In this document: piece after piece, positions 52,737 to 61,741 of the stretch
How the letters are laid out: every line of letters starts with the position of its first letter
How positions within the stretch are numbered: the first letter of the stretch is position 1
From: Undibacterium_A arcticum
GTDB taxonomy: Bacteria; Pseudomonadota; Gammaproteobacteria; Burkholderiales; Burkholderiaceae_D
Direction: 5' to 3' (one strand)
DNA: 64,000 nt
Assembly: GCF_042660705.1 (NCBI RefSeq)
Contig: NZ_JBHSUQ010000001.1
Notes under the pieces: generated by a model
Database searches by the model: none
Seen by the model: only the letters and a program-made list of their open reading frames with translations
What the model was told of the DNA's origin: nothing
Made by a program: the position numbers and the translations under genes

Positions 52737-53910
52737 TTAGTTCATCACATTCAGTTCTTCGGTGCGCCGCGGCGGGTAGGTTTCCCAGTGGTTGCATCCC
52801 GGGCATTGCCAATAGAACTGGCGTGCCTTGAAGCCGCAATGGCTGCACTGGTAACGCGCCAGTTTGCGCGTAGCCGTGCACCAGGGTTTTCACCATCGAC
52901 AGCTCCGGCCGCACTTCCGGCCGCGTATTCATCAGCCGCGCCTCCAGCAACTTGTCCAGCCCGAGTAGCGTCGGCGTGCGACGCAATTCGTCGCTGACCA
53001 TCTGGTTCGCCGCATCGACGCCGTCGTGTTCAATCACTGCCTGGAACAATACCTCCAGCAAGTCGATCGACGAGGCTTCAGACAGATAGGATTTTAATAG
53101 ATTGATCCCTTCCTGCGGCCGACCGACTGCGCGATAGCCGTCCATCAGTCGCTGTGCGACCAGCGCGACGTGCGGCACACTTTGATGTTCGACCCGGCGC
53201 CACGACAGCAGCGCTTTTTCGATATCGCCCGTGACCAGTTGCGCATCGCCGGAGAGGATCGCGGCGCGCACGTTCTTGCGGTCGACATTGAGCGCCTTTT
53301 CGAGCAGGGCCAGCGCCGCATCGGGATGGGTATGCACCAGCTCATCTTGCGCCAGCTCGCAATAGAACTGGGCGATTTCCTTCTGCCGGCCGCCGGCGCC
53401 GGATTGCTGCAGCGCCTGCGCAGCCTCGATCGCGCGCGTCCATTCTTTTTCGCGCTGGAAAATTTCCAGCAGCGCGCGCCGTGCTTGCGCGCTGTACTGG
53501 GTATCGATCAGGCGGTTGAAGGTTTCCTCGGCGCGATCGAGCAGGCCGGCCTTCAGGTAGTCCTGGCCCAGTTCATATTGTGCGTGGACTTGCTGCTCCT
53601 GCGGCAGATCGGGCCGCGACAGCAGATTCTGGTGCACCCGGATCGCGCGTTCGGTCTCGCCGCGGCGGCGGAACAGGTTGCCCAGCGCAAAATGCAGGTC
53701 GGCGGTTTCCGGGTCCAGCTTGACGATTTCGATGAACGCATCGATCGCCTTGTCCGGCTGCTCGTTCAGCAGGAAATTGAGGCCCTTGAAGTACCCCAAA
53801 GGCAGGCTGCGCGACTCGGATACCAATTGCTTGATATCAACACGCGCGGCGATCCAGCCCAGTGCAAAAAAAACGGGAATGCCGAGCAACCACCAGATTT
53901 CAAATTCCAT
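52737..53910 (-). CDS. lapB: LPS assembly protein LapB/YciM (frameshift near the zinc ribbon)
   Basis: About 391 residues if joined, matching the E. coli length. N-terminal membrane anchor (WWLLGIPVFFALGWIAARV), tetratricopeptide repeats through residue 340, and a C-terminal rubredoxin-like zinc ribbon. As sequenced the frame changes at about 52865-52870 (ACGCGCAAACTG on the minus strand, two bases of a GC repeat missing); the correct ending is LARYQCSHCGFKARQFYWQC then PGCNHWETYPPRR. It controls LpxC turnover and so LPS level. It is downstream of lapA. Confidence 0.92.
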
Positions 53911-53992
53911 GCGCGATATTATTAGAGGTTGTTCGAGGCGTTATGCCGGATGTCTGCCGCAGCAGGCGCAATTCGTTTGGCTATCGGTGCTG

Positions 53993-54307
53993 TCATTGGT
54001 TGGACACACTGTCCGGCTGCGGCGGCTGGTTGCGTGCCTGTTGTTGCGCTTCGCTTTCCTTTTGCAGCGCGTTAATGGTCTTCTTGTGGCGCGTCAGTTC
54101 GCGGCGGTGCCGGAACACGGTGGGGGACATCGCGATCACGCCGAGCAAGGCACCGGCCCCGAAAAAGCCGAGCAGGACCAGTGCCAGCGGACTGGTGATC
54201 GGGGGGATCAGCAAGAAGTGCAGCTCGACGATCTGGCTGTTCTTCAGCGCAAAAATAAAGAACACCGCGAACAGGCACAGCGCGAGCAATCTGGAGATGA
54301 GTTTCAT
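53993..54307 (-). CDS. lapA: LapA-domain membrane protein
   Basis: 104 residues from the ATG complement of 54305-54307, six bases past AAGGA; a start two codons earlier is possible. Two membrane helices at about 5-22 and 41-62 with NSQIVELHFLLIPPITSPLAL between, the LapA (YciS) signature, then a charged, Gln-rich coiled-coil tail. Works with LapB in LPS assembly control in the inner membrane. Same operon order as in E. coli (lapA-lapB) and next to ihfB as in other Burkholderiales. Confidence 0.9.
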   Translation of the reverse strand: MKLISRLLALCLFAVFFIFALKNSQIVELHFLLIPPITSPLALVLLGFFGAGALLGVIAMSPTVFRHRRELTRHKKTINALQKESEAQQQARNQPPQPDSVSNQ

Positions 54308-54407
54308 GCGCATTCCTTATTGTTGGAAGTGGTGGTTTGCTGCAATCGGCGTGACTTGAACACTGAATTGAATACGGATAAATAGCAATAACAAGCGAAA
54401 TTGTACG

Positions 54408-54437
54408 TGAAAAAAAACGGCATCCGAAGATGCCGTT
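54408..54437 (-). terminator. Rho-independent terminator after ihfB
   Basis: AACGGCATC (54416-54424), CGAA loop, GATGCCGTT (54429-54437). On the minus strand the stem is followed by a run of eight T. Separates ihfB from lapA. Confidence 0.85.
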
Positions 54438-54466
54438 CCAATTCGATCAAACGACCTGTAGCCCTG

Positions 54467-54533
54467 TCGGGTAGGAGCGACCCCTTGAAGGGGCGCGCCG
54501 TCCGGTTGGCGAGCAGCATGCTGCTCGAAACCC
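54467..54533. repeat. REP-like element downstream of ihfB
   Basis: Contains CCCCTTGAAGGGG (54481-54493) and the perfect palindrome GAGCAGC-AT-GCTGCTC (54511-54526), preceded by GTAGGAGCGACC, a start common to proteobacterial REP sequences. It lies between the ihfB stop and its terminator. Confidence 0.55.
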
Positions 54534-54535
54534 CA

Positions 54536-54841
54536 TCAGTCCTCCATGATCGGCTGACCGACCATGGCGTCGACCCGTTCCCGCAATTCCTTGCCTGGCT
54601 TGAAGTGCGGCACCCGTTTTTCGGGCACCATCACCTTGTCGCCGGACTTCGGATTGCGGCCGATACGGGGCGGCCGGCTGTTCAGCGCAAAGCTGCCAAA
54701 ACCCCGGATCTCGATGCGCTGGCCGGTCGCCAAGGCGTCCGTCATCGCATCGAGTATGGTCTTGACAGCATAATCCGCGTCTTTTGCCACCAGCTGGGTG
54801 TAACGTTCAGCCAGACGGGCGATCAGCTCGGACTTGGTCAT
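54536..54841 (-). CDS. ihfB: Integration host factor subunit beta
   Basis: 101 residues. MTKSELIARLAERY at the start, RIEIRGFGSFALNSRPPRIGRNPKSGDKV with the DNA-intercalating proline arm (RIGRNP), and a PHFKPGKELRERV ending. Bends DNA with IhfA and affects replication, recombination and transcription. Located directly downstream of rpsA (17 bases), as in most proteobacteria. Confidence 0.96.
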   Translation of the reverse strand: MTKSELIARLAERYTQLVAKDADYAVKTILDAMTDALATGQRIEIRGFGSFALNSRPPRIGRNPKSGDKVMVPEKRVPHFKPGKELRERVDAMVGQPIMED

Positions 54842-54858
54842 TGATCAGCTCGACAAAC

Positions 54859-56572
54859 TTAGTTCTTGTTGTCGAATTTTGCTTTGAGCAACGCGCCCAG
54901 GCTGGTCGTACCGGAAGCGGCGTTCGAGTCTACCGACATCTTCTGCATGGCTTCATGCGTCTCGGCATTGTCTTTTGCCTTGATCGACAACTGGATGCTG
55001 CGTGCCTTGCGGTCGATGTTGATCACCAGCGCTTCGACGGCATCGCCGACTTTCAGGTGCGTACCGGCATCTTCCACGCGATCGCGGGAGATTTCGGAAG
55101 CACGCAGATAGCCTTCGACTTCTTCGGACAACTGGATCACGGCGCCCTTCGGCTCAACCGATTTGACCGTGCCGGTTACCAGCGCGCCCTTGTCGTTCAT
55201 GGCAGCGAAGTTGTTGAACGGATCGCCTTCGAGTTGTTTGACGCCCAGCGAAACGCGCTCGCGTTCAACGTCGATTGCCAGCACGATGGCTTCCAGCTCG
55301 TCACCCTTCTTGAAGCGGCGCACTGCTTCTTCGCCGGTTTCGGTCCAGGACAGGTCGGACAGATGCACCAGACCGTCGATGTTGCCGGCCAGGCCGATGA
55401 ACACGCCGAAGTCGGTGATCGACTTGATTGCGCCGCGGACCTTGTCGCCCTTCTTGTGGGTCACTGCAAAGTCATCCCATGGGTTGGCTTTGCACTGCTT
55501 CATGCCCAGGCTGATACGACGACGTTCTTCGTCGATTTCCAGAACCATGACTTCGACTTCATCGCCCAGTTGCACGACCTTGTTTGGTGCCACGTTCTTG
55601 TTGGTCCAGTCCATTTCGGAAACGTGTACCAGACCTTCGATGCCTTGCTCGACTTCCACGAATGCGCCATAGTCGGTCAGGTTCGTGACCTTACCGAACA
55701 GGCGGGTGCCTTGTGGGTAACGACGCGACAGGCCGGTCCAAGGATCGTCGCCCAGTTGCTTGACGCCCAGCGAGACACGGTTTTTCTCTTGATCGTACTT
55801 CAGGACCTTGGCGGTGATTTCCTGGCCGACGGTCAGCACTTCCGATGGGTGACGCACGCGACGCCATGCCAGGTCGGTGATATGCAGCAGGCCATCGATG
55901 CCGCCGAGGTCAACGAACGCGCCGTAGTCGGTGATGTTCTTGACGATACCGGTGACCACGGTACCTTCTTTCAGGGTTTCCATCAGCTTCTGGCGCTCTT
56001 CGCCCATCGATGCTTCGACCACTGCACGACGCGACAACACGACGTTGTTGCGTTTGCGATCGAGCTTGATGACCTTGAATTCCAGGGTCTTGCCTTCGTA
56101 CGGGGTGGTGTCCTTGACCGGACGGGTGTCGACCAGCGAACCCGGCAAGAACGCGCGGATGCCGTTGGTCAGAACGGTCAGGCCGCCCTTGACTTTACCG
56201 TTGACGGTACCGATGACGATCTCGCCGGACTCCATCGCTTTCGAGCGAGAGCCACGATGCCAGACGCTTGGCCTTGTCACGGGACAGGATGGTGTCGCCA
56301 AAGCCGTTTTCGAGTGATTCGATCGCGACCGAGACGAAATCGCCAACGACGACTTCGAGTTCGCCGTTGTCGTTCTTGAATTCTTCGATTGGTATGAAAG
56401 CTTCGGATTTCAGGCCGGCGTTGACGATGACGAAATTATGGTCAAAACGCACGACTTCTGCGGAGATGACTTCGCCGGAGCGCATATCCTGGCGCGTCAG
56501 CGATTCTTCGAACATCGCGGCAAAGCTTTCCATGCCGGTAGGTGTTTCTTGGGAGGTAGCAACAGTAGACAT
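54859..56572 (-). CDS. rpsA: 30S ribosomal protein S1 (frameshift near 56239, likely sequence error)
   Basis: About 571 residues if joined, with six S1 OB-fold repeats. The start (ATG complement 56570-56572) reads STVATSQETPTGMESFAAMFEES and the first frame runs to SRDKAKRLASWLSLE; at 56238-56241 the A-run is short by two bases, and the next frame resumes at AMESGEIVIGTVNGKVKGGL. Since S1 is essential in Gram-negative bacteria, the break is almost certainly an assembly or base-calling error. Binds mRNA to the 30S subunit. Cmk-rpsA-ihfB order is conserved. Confidence 0.95.
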
Positions 56573-56746
56573 AGGTTTTTGCAGGTTATCCAGCAAGACT
56601 CGCACAACGCGACTTCAACTGGGTTAGGTTCTTCCACATCCGAACCGGCGTAGCGCCGGAGCGGACACCAGGTACAACAACTGCATGCAGCTTGGGCCGT
56701 CTGCTTTTGAAGTCAACTCTTGATTGCAGTCAACCCTTGCTTGCAG

Positions 56747-57415
56747 TCAGTTTTTTATTACCGCAAACCAACTCAATACCTGCTCGACTGCCTGATCGGC
56801 CGTCATGTCGGAAGTATCGAGTACGTTTGCACCTTCTGCCGGCTTTAGCGGCGCCACTTCGCGCTGGCTATCGCGCGCGTCGCGGGCCTGCAAATCCTTC
56901 AGCAGATCATCCATACTAGCAGAAAAACCCTTGTCAATCAATTGCTTATAGCGCCGCTCGGCGCGTGCCTCGGCGCTGGCGGTCAAAAACACCTTGAGCC
57001 TGGCGTGCGGGAAAATCACCGTGCCCATGTCGCGGCCGTCCGCCACCAGCCCGGGCGCCTTGCGGCAGCCCAGCTGCAGGCCGTATAGCGCCTTCCGCAC
57101 CGGCGTCAGGATGGCGATCTGCGATGCCGCATTCCCGACTTCCTCGGCCCGGATCGCGGCCGTCACGTCTTCTTGCCCCAGCAGGATGTGCTCGCCCTGG
57201 AAGCTGCACGGCAGTGCCGCCGCCAGCTTGGCCAGCGCATGTTCGGCGCCGAGGTCGATGCCCTTGCGCAGTGCCGACAGCGCGGTCAGCCGGTACAGCG
57301 CGCCGGAATCGAGGTAATGAAAACCGAGGCGGGCGGCGACGCGCTGCGCCACCGTGCCCTTGCCGGAAGCGGTGGGGCCGTCAATCGCGATGACCGGGAT
57401 GCTGGGTGTTGGCAT
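56747..57415 (-). CDS. cmk: Cytidylate kinase
   Basis: 222 residues. Phosphorylates CMP/dCMP. P-loop IDGPTASGKGTVAQRVA near residues 11-27, YLDSGALYRLTAL near 35-47, VTAAIRAEEVGNAASQIA, and DGRDMGTVIFPHARLKVFLTAS near 127-148, all typical. The exact motif TATACTCCCAATA lies 10 bases before its start codon (minus strand) and could be its -10 element. It lies upstream of rpsA. Confidence 0.95.
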   Translation of the reverse strand: MPTPSIPVIAIDGPTASGKGTVAQRVAARLGFHYLDSGALYRLTALSALRKGIDLGAEHALAKLAAALPCSFQGEHILLGQEDVTAAIRAEEVGNAASQIAILTPVRKALYGLQLGCRKAPGLVADGRDMGTVIFPHARLKVFLTASAEARAERRYKQLIDKGFSASMDDLLKDLQARDARDSQREVAPLKPAEGANVLDTSDMTADQAVEQVLSWFAVIKN

Positions 57416-57425
57416 TTTTGTATTT

Positions 57426-57438
57426 TATTGGGAGTATA
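57426..57438 (-). repeat. Recurrent intergenic motif TATACTCCCAATA, copy 3
   Basis: Exact copy, on the minus strand, ending 10 bases before the cmk start codon; TATACT could be a -10 box with a very short leader. Confidence 0.7.
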
Positions 57439-57513
57439 GGGGAAAATAGGGCATGTCCCGCCAATAAAACGCGGGCCTTGAAATATACACTAGGCAGTAT
57501 ATATTTGTTCGAG

Positions 57514-57828
57514 TCAGTCCTTCCAGTTCCACCATTTCAGTTTTTCGGGCTCGGGATGATCCGTTTCGGCAGCATAGATGATGCAGCGCGCCACGTACAG
57601 CCAGCAGCGGTCGACGTGGCCGCCCTGCAGTGCGCATTGCCGCTGGTATAGCGCCTGCGGATCGCAGCGCCGTAACTGGTCGATCCGCCGAAAACCCTGA
57701 TCGACCAGATCGCGCGCGATGCTGGGACCGACGCCGGGCAGACGCTGCAGTTCCTTCAGCGCTGCGGCGCGTTCAGCGTCGTGCTCAGAACAGGTCGACG
57801 CTGTTCTTGGCGATTTGCGCGAAGGCAT
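57514..57828 (-). CDS. Helix-hairpin-helix (Cdd1/pathogenicity-locus family) protein
   Basis: Up to 104 residues. The core ELQRLPGVGPSIARDLVDQG is a HhH DNA-binding motif and CALQGGHVDRCWLYVARCIIYAAE is characteristic of the PF11731-type family; it ends KWWNWKD. The start is uncertain: family members begin near SEHDAERAA (complement of about 57789), where no ATG/GTG/TTG exists here; the nearest ATG is at the complement of 57826-57828, overlapping aroA by 44 bases. Either a noncanonical start or a base error. It lies between aroA and cmk. Confidence 0.72.
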   Translation of the reverse strand: MPSRKSPRTASTCSEHDAERAAALKELQRLPGVGPSIARDLVDQGFRRIDQLRRCDPQALYQRQCALQGGHVDRCWLYVARCIIYAAETDHPEPEKLKWWNWKD

Positions 57829-59128
57829 CGAAATACTCGGGGAAGGTCTTCGCGACGCATTGTGGGTCGTTGATCCGGATCCGGCTGCCATTGCGCGCGG
57901 CGCCGTCGAGCGTGGCCAGCGAGAAGCACATCGCCATCCGGTGATCGTCGTAGGTATCGATGCTGGCCGCCAGGATCTGCTGCGGCGGCGTCACGCGCAG
58001 GTAATCGGCGCCCTCTTCGACGATCGCACCGAGCTTGCGCAATTCGATCGCCATCGCCGCGATGCGGTCAGTCTCTTTCACCCGCCAGCTGCCGATATTG
58101 CGCAGTGTGCTGGGACCATCGGCGTACAGCGCGGCGACCGCGATCGTCATCGCCGCATCCGGGATGTGATTGAAATCGGCATCGATCGCCTTCAGCACGC
58201 CATTCGACGTCGCCTCGATCCAGTTGTCGCCCAGCGTGATGGTGGCACCCATTTGCTGCAAGGATTCGGCGAAGCGGACGTCGCCCTGGATGCTGTCGCG
58301 GCCGACGCCCTCGACCCGCACCGGCCCGCCGGCAATCGCGCCGGCTGCCAGAAAATACGACGCCGACGACGCGTCGCCCTCGACCTGGATGGTGCCAGGG
58401 CTGCGGTAACGCTGGCCGGCCGCGACAGTGAACGCCTGCCAGCCATCGCGCTCGACGGTCACGCCGAAGCGGCGCATCAGGTTCAGCGTGATCTCGATAT
58501 ACGGCCGCGAAATCAGCTCGCCGATCACTTCGATCGTGACGCCATGGTCGCGCGCCATCAGCGGCGCCACCATCAGCAAGGCGGTCAAGAACTGGCTGGA
58601 GACATTGCCGCGCACGCTGAGTCGCTGCGCATGGATGTGACCGCGCCGGATATGCAGCGGCGGAAAGCCGGCCACGCCGGTGTAGTCAATCTGCGCGCCG
58701 ACCGCGTTCAACGCCTCGACCAGGTCGCCGATCGGACGCTCGTGCATCCGTGGCACGCCATGCAGCGTGTAATCGCCACCGATCACCGCCAGCGCCGCAG
58801 TCAGCGGCCGGATCGCGGTGCCGGCATTGCCCATGAACAGGTCGGCCTGGTGCACCGGAAAGACGCCTCCGGCGCCGTCGACCCGGTAGTCCTGGCTGAC
58901 GCCCTGCTGCTGCCACGGCACACCGAGTGTATGCAGTGCGTTCAGCATCACCAGTGTATCGTCGGACGCCAGCAGGTCGATGATCTCGGTACTGCCGCTG
59001 GCCAGCGCAGCCAGCAGCAGGGTGCGGTTGGAGATGCTCTTGGAGCCGGGCAGGCGGACGGTGCCGGCGACGCGGGCGATCGGCTGCAGATCGATATGGG
59101 GTGGGAAATGTTTGTGCTGCTGGCTCAT
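57785..59128 (-). CDS. aroA: 3-phosphoshikimate 1-carboxyvinyltransferase (EPSP synthase)
   Basis: 447 residues from the ATG complement of 59126-59128 (after AGGACAG). Sixth step of the shikimate pathway. Motifs: VRLPGSKSISNRTLLLAAL near residue 25, LFMGNAGTAIRPL near 96-108 (phosphoenolpyruvate site), RPYIEITLNLM, and the C-terminal DTYDDHRMAMCFSLA. It is class I by the GNAGTA and SKSISNR patterns. Downstream of tyrA, with a repeat-rich 412-base gap between. Confidence 0.96.
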   Translation of the reverse strand: MSQQHKHFPPHIDLQPIARVAGTVRLPGSKSISNRTLLLAALASGSTEIIDLLASDDTLVMLNALHTLGVPWQQQGVSQDYRVDGAGGVFPVHQADLFMGNAGTAIRPLTAALAVIGGDYTLHGVPRMHERPIGDLVEALNAVGAQIDYTGVAGFPPLHIRRGHIHAQRLSVRGNVSSQFLTALLMVAPLMARDHGVTIEVIGELISRPYIEITLNLMRRFGVTVERDGWQAFTVAAGQRYRSPGTIQVEGDASSASYFLAAGAIAGGPVRVEGVGRDSIQGDVRFAESLQQMGATITLGDNWIEATSNGVLKAIDADFNHIPDAAMTIAVAALYADGPSTLRNIGSWRVKETDRIAAMAIELRKLGAIVEEGADYLRVTPPQQILAASIDTYDDHRMAMCFSLATLDGAARNGSRIRINDPQCVAKTFPEYFDAFAQIAKNSVDLF

Positions 59129-59160
59129 GATTTCTGTCCTGTGCGGGCTATCTCGTTTGC

Positions 59161-59257
59161 TTGATCGTTGCTTGATCATTTCTTGATCGCTACTTGATCA
59201 TTGCTTGTTCGACTTGATCGCTATTTGATCGTTATTTGATCGTTGTTTGATCGCTAC
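59161..59257 (+). repeat. Nine-unit tandem array of TTGATCGYTRY, 11-bp period
   Basis: Units start at 59161, 59172, 59183, 59194, 59205 (9 bases, degenerate), 59214, 59225, 59236 and 59247. Eight carry TTGATC. The period equals about one DNA turn, so all sites face the same side of the helix. It lies upstream of aroA. Confidence 0.9.
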
Positions 59258-59295
59258 TCGGCCTGCAATATTAGCCGCAACTGTAAATTCCGACG

Positions 59296-59324
59296 GTCGT
59301 CCCAGTGAACGCTGGGACCCAGTG
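59296..59324 (+). repeat. REP unit, left member of an inverted pair
   Basis: Begins GTCGTCCCAGTGAACGCTGG; the inverted partner is at 59391-59419 (24 of 29 bases match). Confidence 0.75.
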
Positions 59325-59390
59325 TCTTATGTCGCACCTTGTTGGTGGTGATTTGGCTCCACGTTCGGCGTTACGGCATGCAACATACGC

Positions 59391-59419
59391 CGCTGGGCCC
59401 CAGCGTGCGCTGGGGCGAC
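59391..59419 (-). repeat. REP unit, right member of an inverted pair
   Basis: Reverse complement begins GTCGCCCCAGCGCACGCTGG; with 59296-59324 it forms a BIME-like pair about 124 bases across. Confidence 0.75.
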
Positions 59420-59540
59420 AGTAATATTTGACCTTATTAAGGTTGCAATGACCGCCCACATGTTGCCAGGTCTGCTTTTTAAACTATCTGCATCTTTACG
59501 CATGCATCTGGGCATGCCGCAGCCCCACATTCTGGCACCA

Positions 59541-60440
59541 CTAATCTCCACCTTCGCGACTCTGCTGTTCGGCCGCCTCGATCGATCGGATCCAGGCATG
59601 CCGGGCCTGCTGCGCGTTGGCGAATACCGCCTCGAGCCCGACGCCGTCTGCATTTGCCAGCAGGCCGCGCAACTGCGCCAGCTGCGACACGTATCCATCG
59701 AGCTCGTCCAGCAGCGCCGCCCGATTCGCCAGGCTGATATCGCGCCACATTTCGGGCGACGAGCCGGCAATCCGGGTGAAGTCGCGAAAGCCGCTGGCCG
59801 CGTACTGAAACAGCAGCTCGGCATGCGGCTTGTTGGCAATGTCGTCGACCAGTGCGTACGCCAGCAAGTGCGGCAAATGGCTGACCGCCGCAAACACGCG
59901 GTCGTGCTCTTGCGGCGTCAACTGATGAATGATGGCGCCACACAAGCGCCAGGCGTCGGCCACCCGCGCCACCGCGTGCGGCGCGTTTTCCGGCAACGGC
60001 GTCAGCACCGCTTTTTTGCCGGCGTACAGGTCGACGATGGCGGCATCCGGTCCGTTTTGCTCGCGCCCGGCGATCGGATGACCGGGTACGAATTGCGCGA
60101 TCCGGTCGCCCAGCGCGCGGCGCGCGGCCGCCACCACATCGGATTTGGTGCTGCCGGCGTCGGTCACCACGGTGCCGGCTTGCAGATGCGGCTTGATCGC
60201 GGCCAGGATCGTTTCCGTCTGCGCCACCGGCGCAGCGATCAACACCAGATCGGCATCGCGCAGCGCCTCGGGCACGGAAGCGCCGATGACGTCGATGATG
60301 CCGAGCTGGTGCGCGCGCGCCAGCGACGCCGCGCTGCGCCCTACGCCGACCACTTGCCGCACCGCGCCGGCCCGTTTGAGCGCCAGCGCGAACGAACCGC
60401 CGATCAAGCCGACACCGAAAATTGCGATCTTTTTGAACAC
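59541..60440 (-). CDS. tyrA: Prephenate dehydrogenase
   Basis: 299 residues. Oxidatively decarboxylates prephenate (or arogenate) to hydroxyphenylpyruvate for tyrosine. NAD-binding IAIFGVGLIGGSFALALKRAG at the start, then DADLVLIAAPVAQT, TVVTDAGSTKSDVV near residue 93, PGHPIAGREQNGPDAA near 120, and VSHLPHLLAYALV near 195. No chorismate mutase or ACT domain is fused. It lies between hisC and aroA, with 174 bases to hisC. Confidence 0.95.
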   Translation of the reverse strand: MFKKIAIFGVGLIGGSFALALKRAGAVRQVVGVGRSAASLARAHQLGIIDVIGASVPEALRDADLVLIAAPVAQTETILAAIKPHLQAGTVVTDAGSTKSDVVAAARRALGDRIAQFVPGHPIAGREQNGPDAAIVDLYAGKKAVLTPLPENAPHAVARVADAWRLCGAIIHQLTPQEHDRVFAAVSHLPHLLAYALVDDIANKPHAELLFQYAASGFRDFTRIAGSSPEMWRDISLANRAALLDELDGYVSQLAQLRGLLANADGVGLEAVFANAQQARHAWIRSIEAAEQQSREGGD

Positions 60441-60614
60441 GGATCAGTACTTAGAAAATGATGGTTGATAATGGTTGATATTGGCGGCACGACCACGACA
60501 GCGTGCGTCACAACGCGTCTGCAAAAAATACTCCCCGGGCAATACCCTCTATTCCGCAAATAAATTGCGCGGATTCATGGCATACAAGGGGAGAGTATTT
60601 CCAGGTTTCGCCTT
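60441..60614. other. Intergenic region between hisC and tyrA
   Basis: Contains ATACTCC at 60528-60534 and an opposing GAGAGTATTT at 60591-60600, which together form an imperfect inverted repeat around a TCCGC/GCGGA hairpin. No gene. Confidence 0.45.
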
Positions 60615-61721
60615 TCAGCTCAAAGCCTTTTGCAACGCGGCGATGAACGCCGCATTCTCTTGCGGCAAGCCGATCGAGATGCGCAGCCATTGCGGCAAGC
60701 CATAACTGGCGACCGGACGCACGATCACGCCCTGCTTCAGCAAGGCCAGGTTGACGCGGGCGCCGGCGCCGTCATCGTGGCCGACCCGGACCAGCACGAA
60801 ATTGCCGCAGGACGGCACGTATTCCAGATCGAGTGCGTCGAACGCCGCGGTGAGCTGAAGGTAGCCGTCGGCATTGAGTTGCGCGCTCTTGTTCAGAAAT
60901 TCGGTATCGTTGAGTACCGCGATCGCGGCCGCCTGCGCCAGCGAATTGACATTGAACGGCTGGCGGATGCGGTTCAGCAGGTCGGTGATCGCGGGTTGGG
61001 CAATCCCGAAGCCGACGCGCAGGCCGGCCAGGCCGTAGGCTTTCGAGAAGGTGCGCGACACCAGCAGATTCGGGTATTGCCGGACCCAGGCGGTCGACTC
61101 GTACTGCAGTTCGGGCGCCAGGAATTCGTTGTAGGCCTCGTCCAGCACCACCACCACTTGCTGCGGCACTTTTTTCAGGAAGGCCTCAATTTCAGCGGCC
61201 GGGACGAAGGTGCCGGTCGGGTTGTTGGGATTGGCGATGAACACCAGCTTGGTATCGGCGGTGATGGCGGCCGCCATCGCCACCAGATCGTGACCGTAAT
61301 TTATTGCCGCCACCTCGATCGCGCGACCGCCGACCGCCTGCGTCGCCAGCGGATAGACCGCAAACGAATATTGGGCATAGACCACCGCCTGGCCCGGCTG
61401 CACGAAGGCATGCGCGGCCAGTTCCAGGATGTCGTTGCTGCCATTGCCGAGCGTGATCCAGTCTTGCGGCACGTCATATTTGGCGCTGAGCGCAGCCTTC
61501 AGGTCGAAACCGTTGGCGTCGGGATAGCGCGCGATGTCGCTCGCCGCGGCCAGCATCGCCTGTTTGGCTGACTCCGGGATCCCGAGCGGGTTTTCATTGG
61601 AGGCCAGCTTGACGATCGACGCTTCGTCGAGGCCGAACTCGCGCGCGACTTCGGCAATCGGTTTGCCGCTCTGATAGGGGGCGATGGCACGAACGTAATC
61701 GGGACCGTATTGAATAGACAT
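60615..61721 (-). CDS. hisC: Histidinol-phosphate aminotransferase
   Basis: 368 residues from the ATG complement of 61719-61721. PLP enzyme: IVKLASNENPLGIPESA near residue 38, LGNGSNDILELAAHAF near 91, FIANPNNPTGTFVP near 160, DEAYNEF near 190, and the PLP-lysine in SRTFSKAYGLAGLRVGFG near 218. In this shikimate cluster it probably also transaminates prephenate or aromatic keto acids, as known for such hisC2-type genes. The open frame upstream to 62465 is a shadow of pheA. Confidence 0.95.
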   Translation of the reverse strand: MSIQYGPDYVRAIAPYQSGKPIAEVAREFGLDEASIVKLASNENPLGIPESAKQAMLAAASDIARYPDANGFDLKAALSAKYDVPQDWITLGNGSNDILELAAHAFVQPGQAVVYAQYSFAVYPLATQAVGGRAIEVAAINYGHDLVAMAAAITADTKLVFIANPNNPTGTFVPAAEIEAFLKKVPQQVVVVLDEAYNEFLAPELQYESTAWVRQYPNLLVSRTFSKAYGLAGLRVGFGIAQPAITDLLNRIRQPFNVNSLAQAAAIAVLNDTEFLNKSAQLNADGYLQLTAAFDALDLEYVPSCGNFVLVRVGHDDGAGARVNLALLKQGVIVRPVASYGLPQWLRISIGLPQENAAFIAALQKALS

Positions 61722-61741
61722 GATGGATATCTTGAGTAAGT

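Larger units (their letters stand above)
59129..59540. other. Repeat-filled gap between tyrA and aroA
   Basis: 412 bases: an 11-bp-period array (59161-59257), then an inverted REP pair (59296-59324 and 59391-59419). Small minus-strand open frames here are not coding. Confidence 0.7.

Noticed and set aside
57719..59164. 481-codon plus-strand open frame opposite aroA
   Set aside because: Antisense shadow; aroA on the minus strand has all EPSP synthase motifs.
59161..59257. CRISPR array
   Set aside because: Repeat units are 11 bp with no spacers and no cas genes are present.
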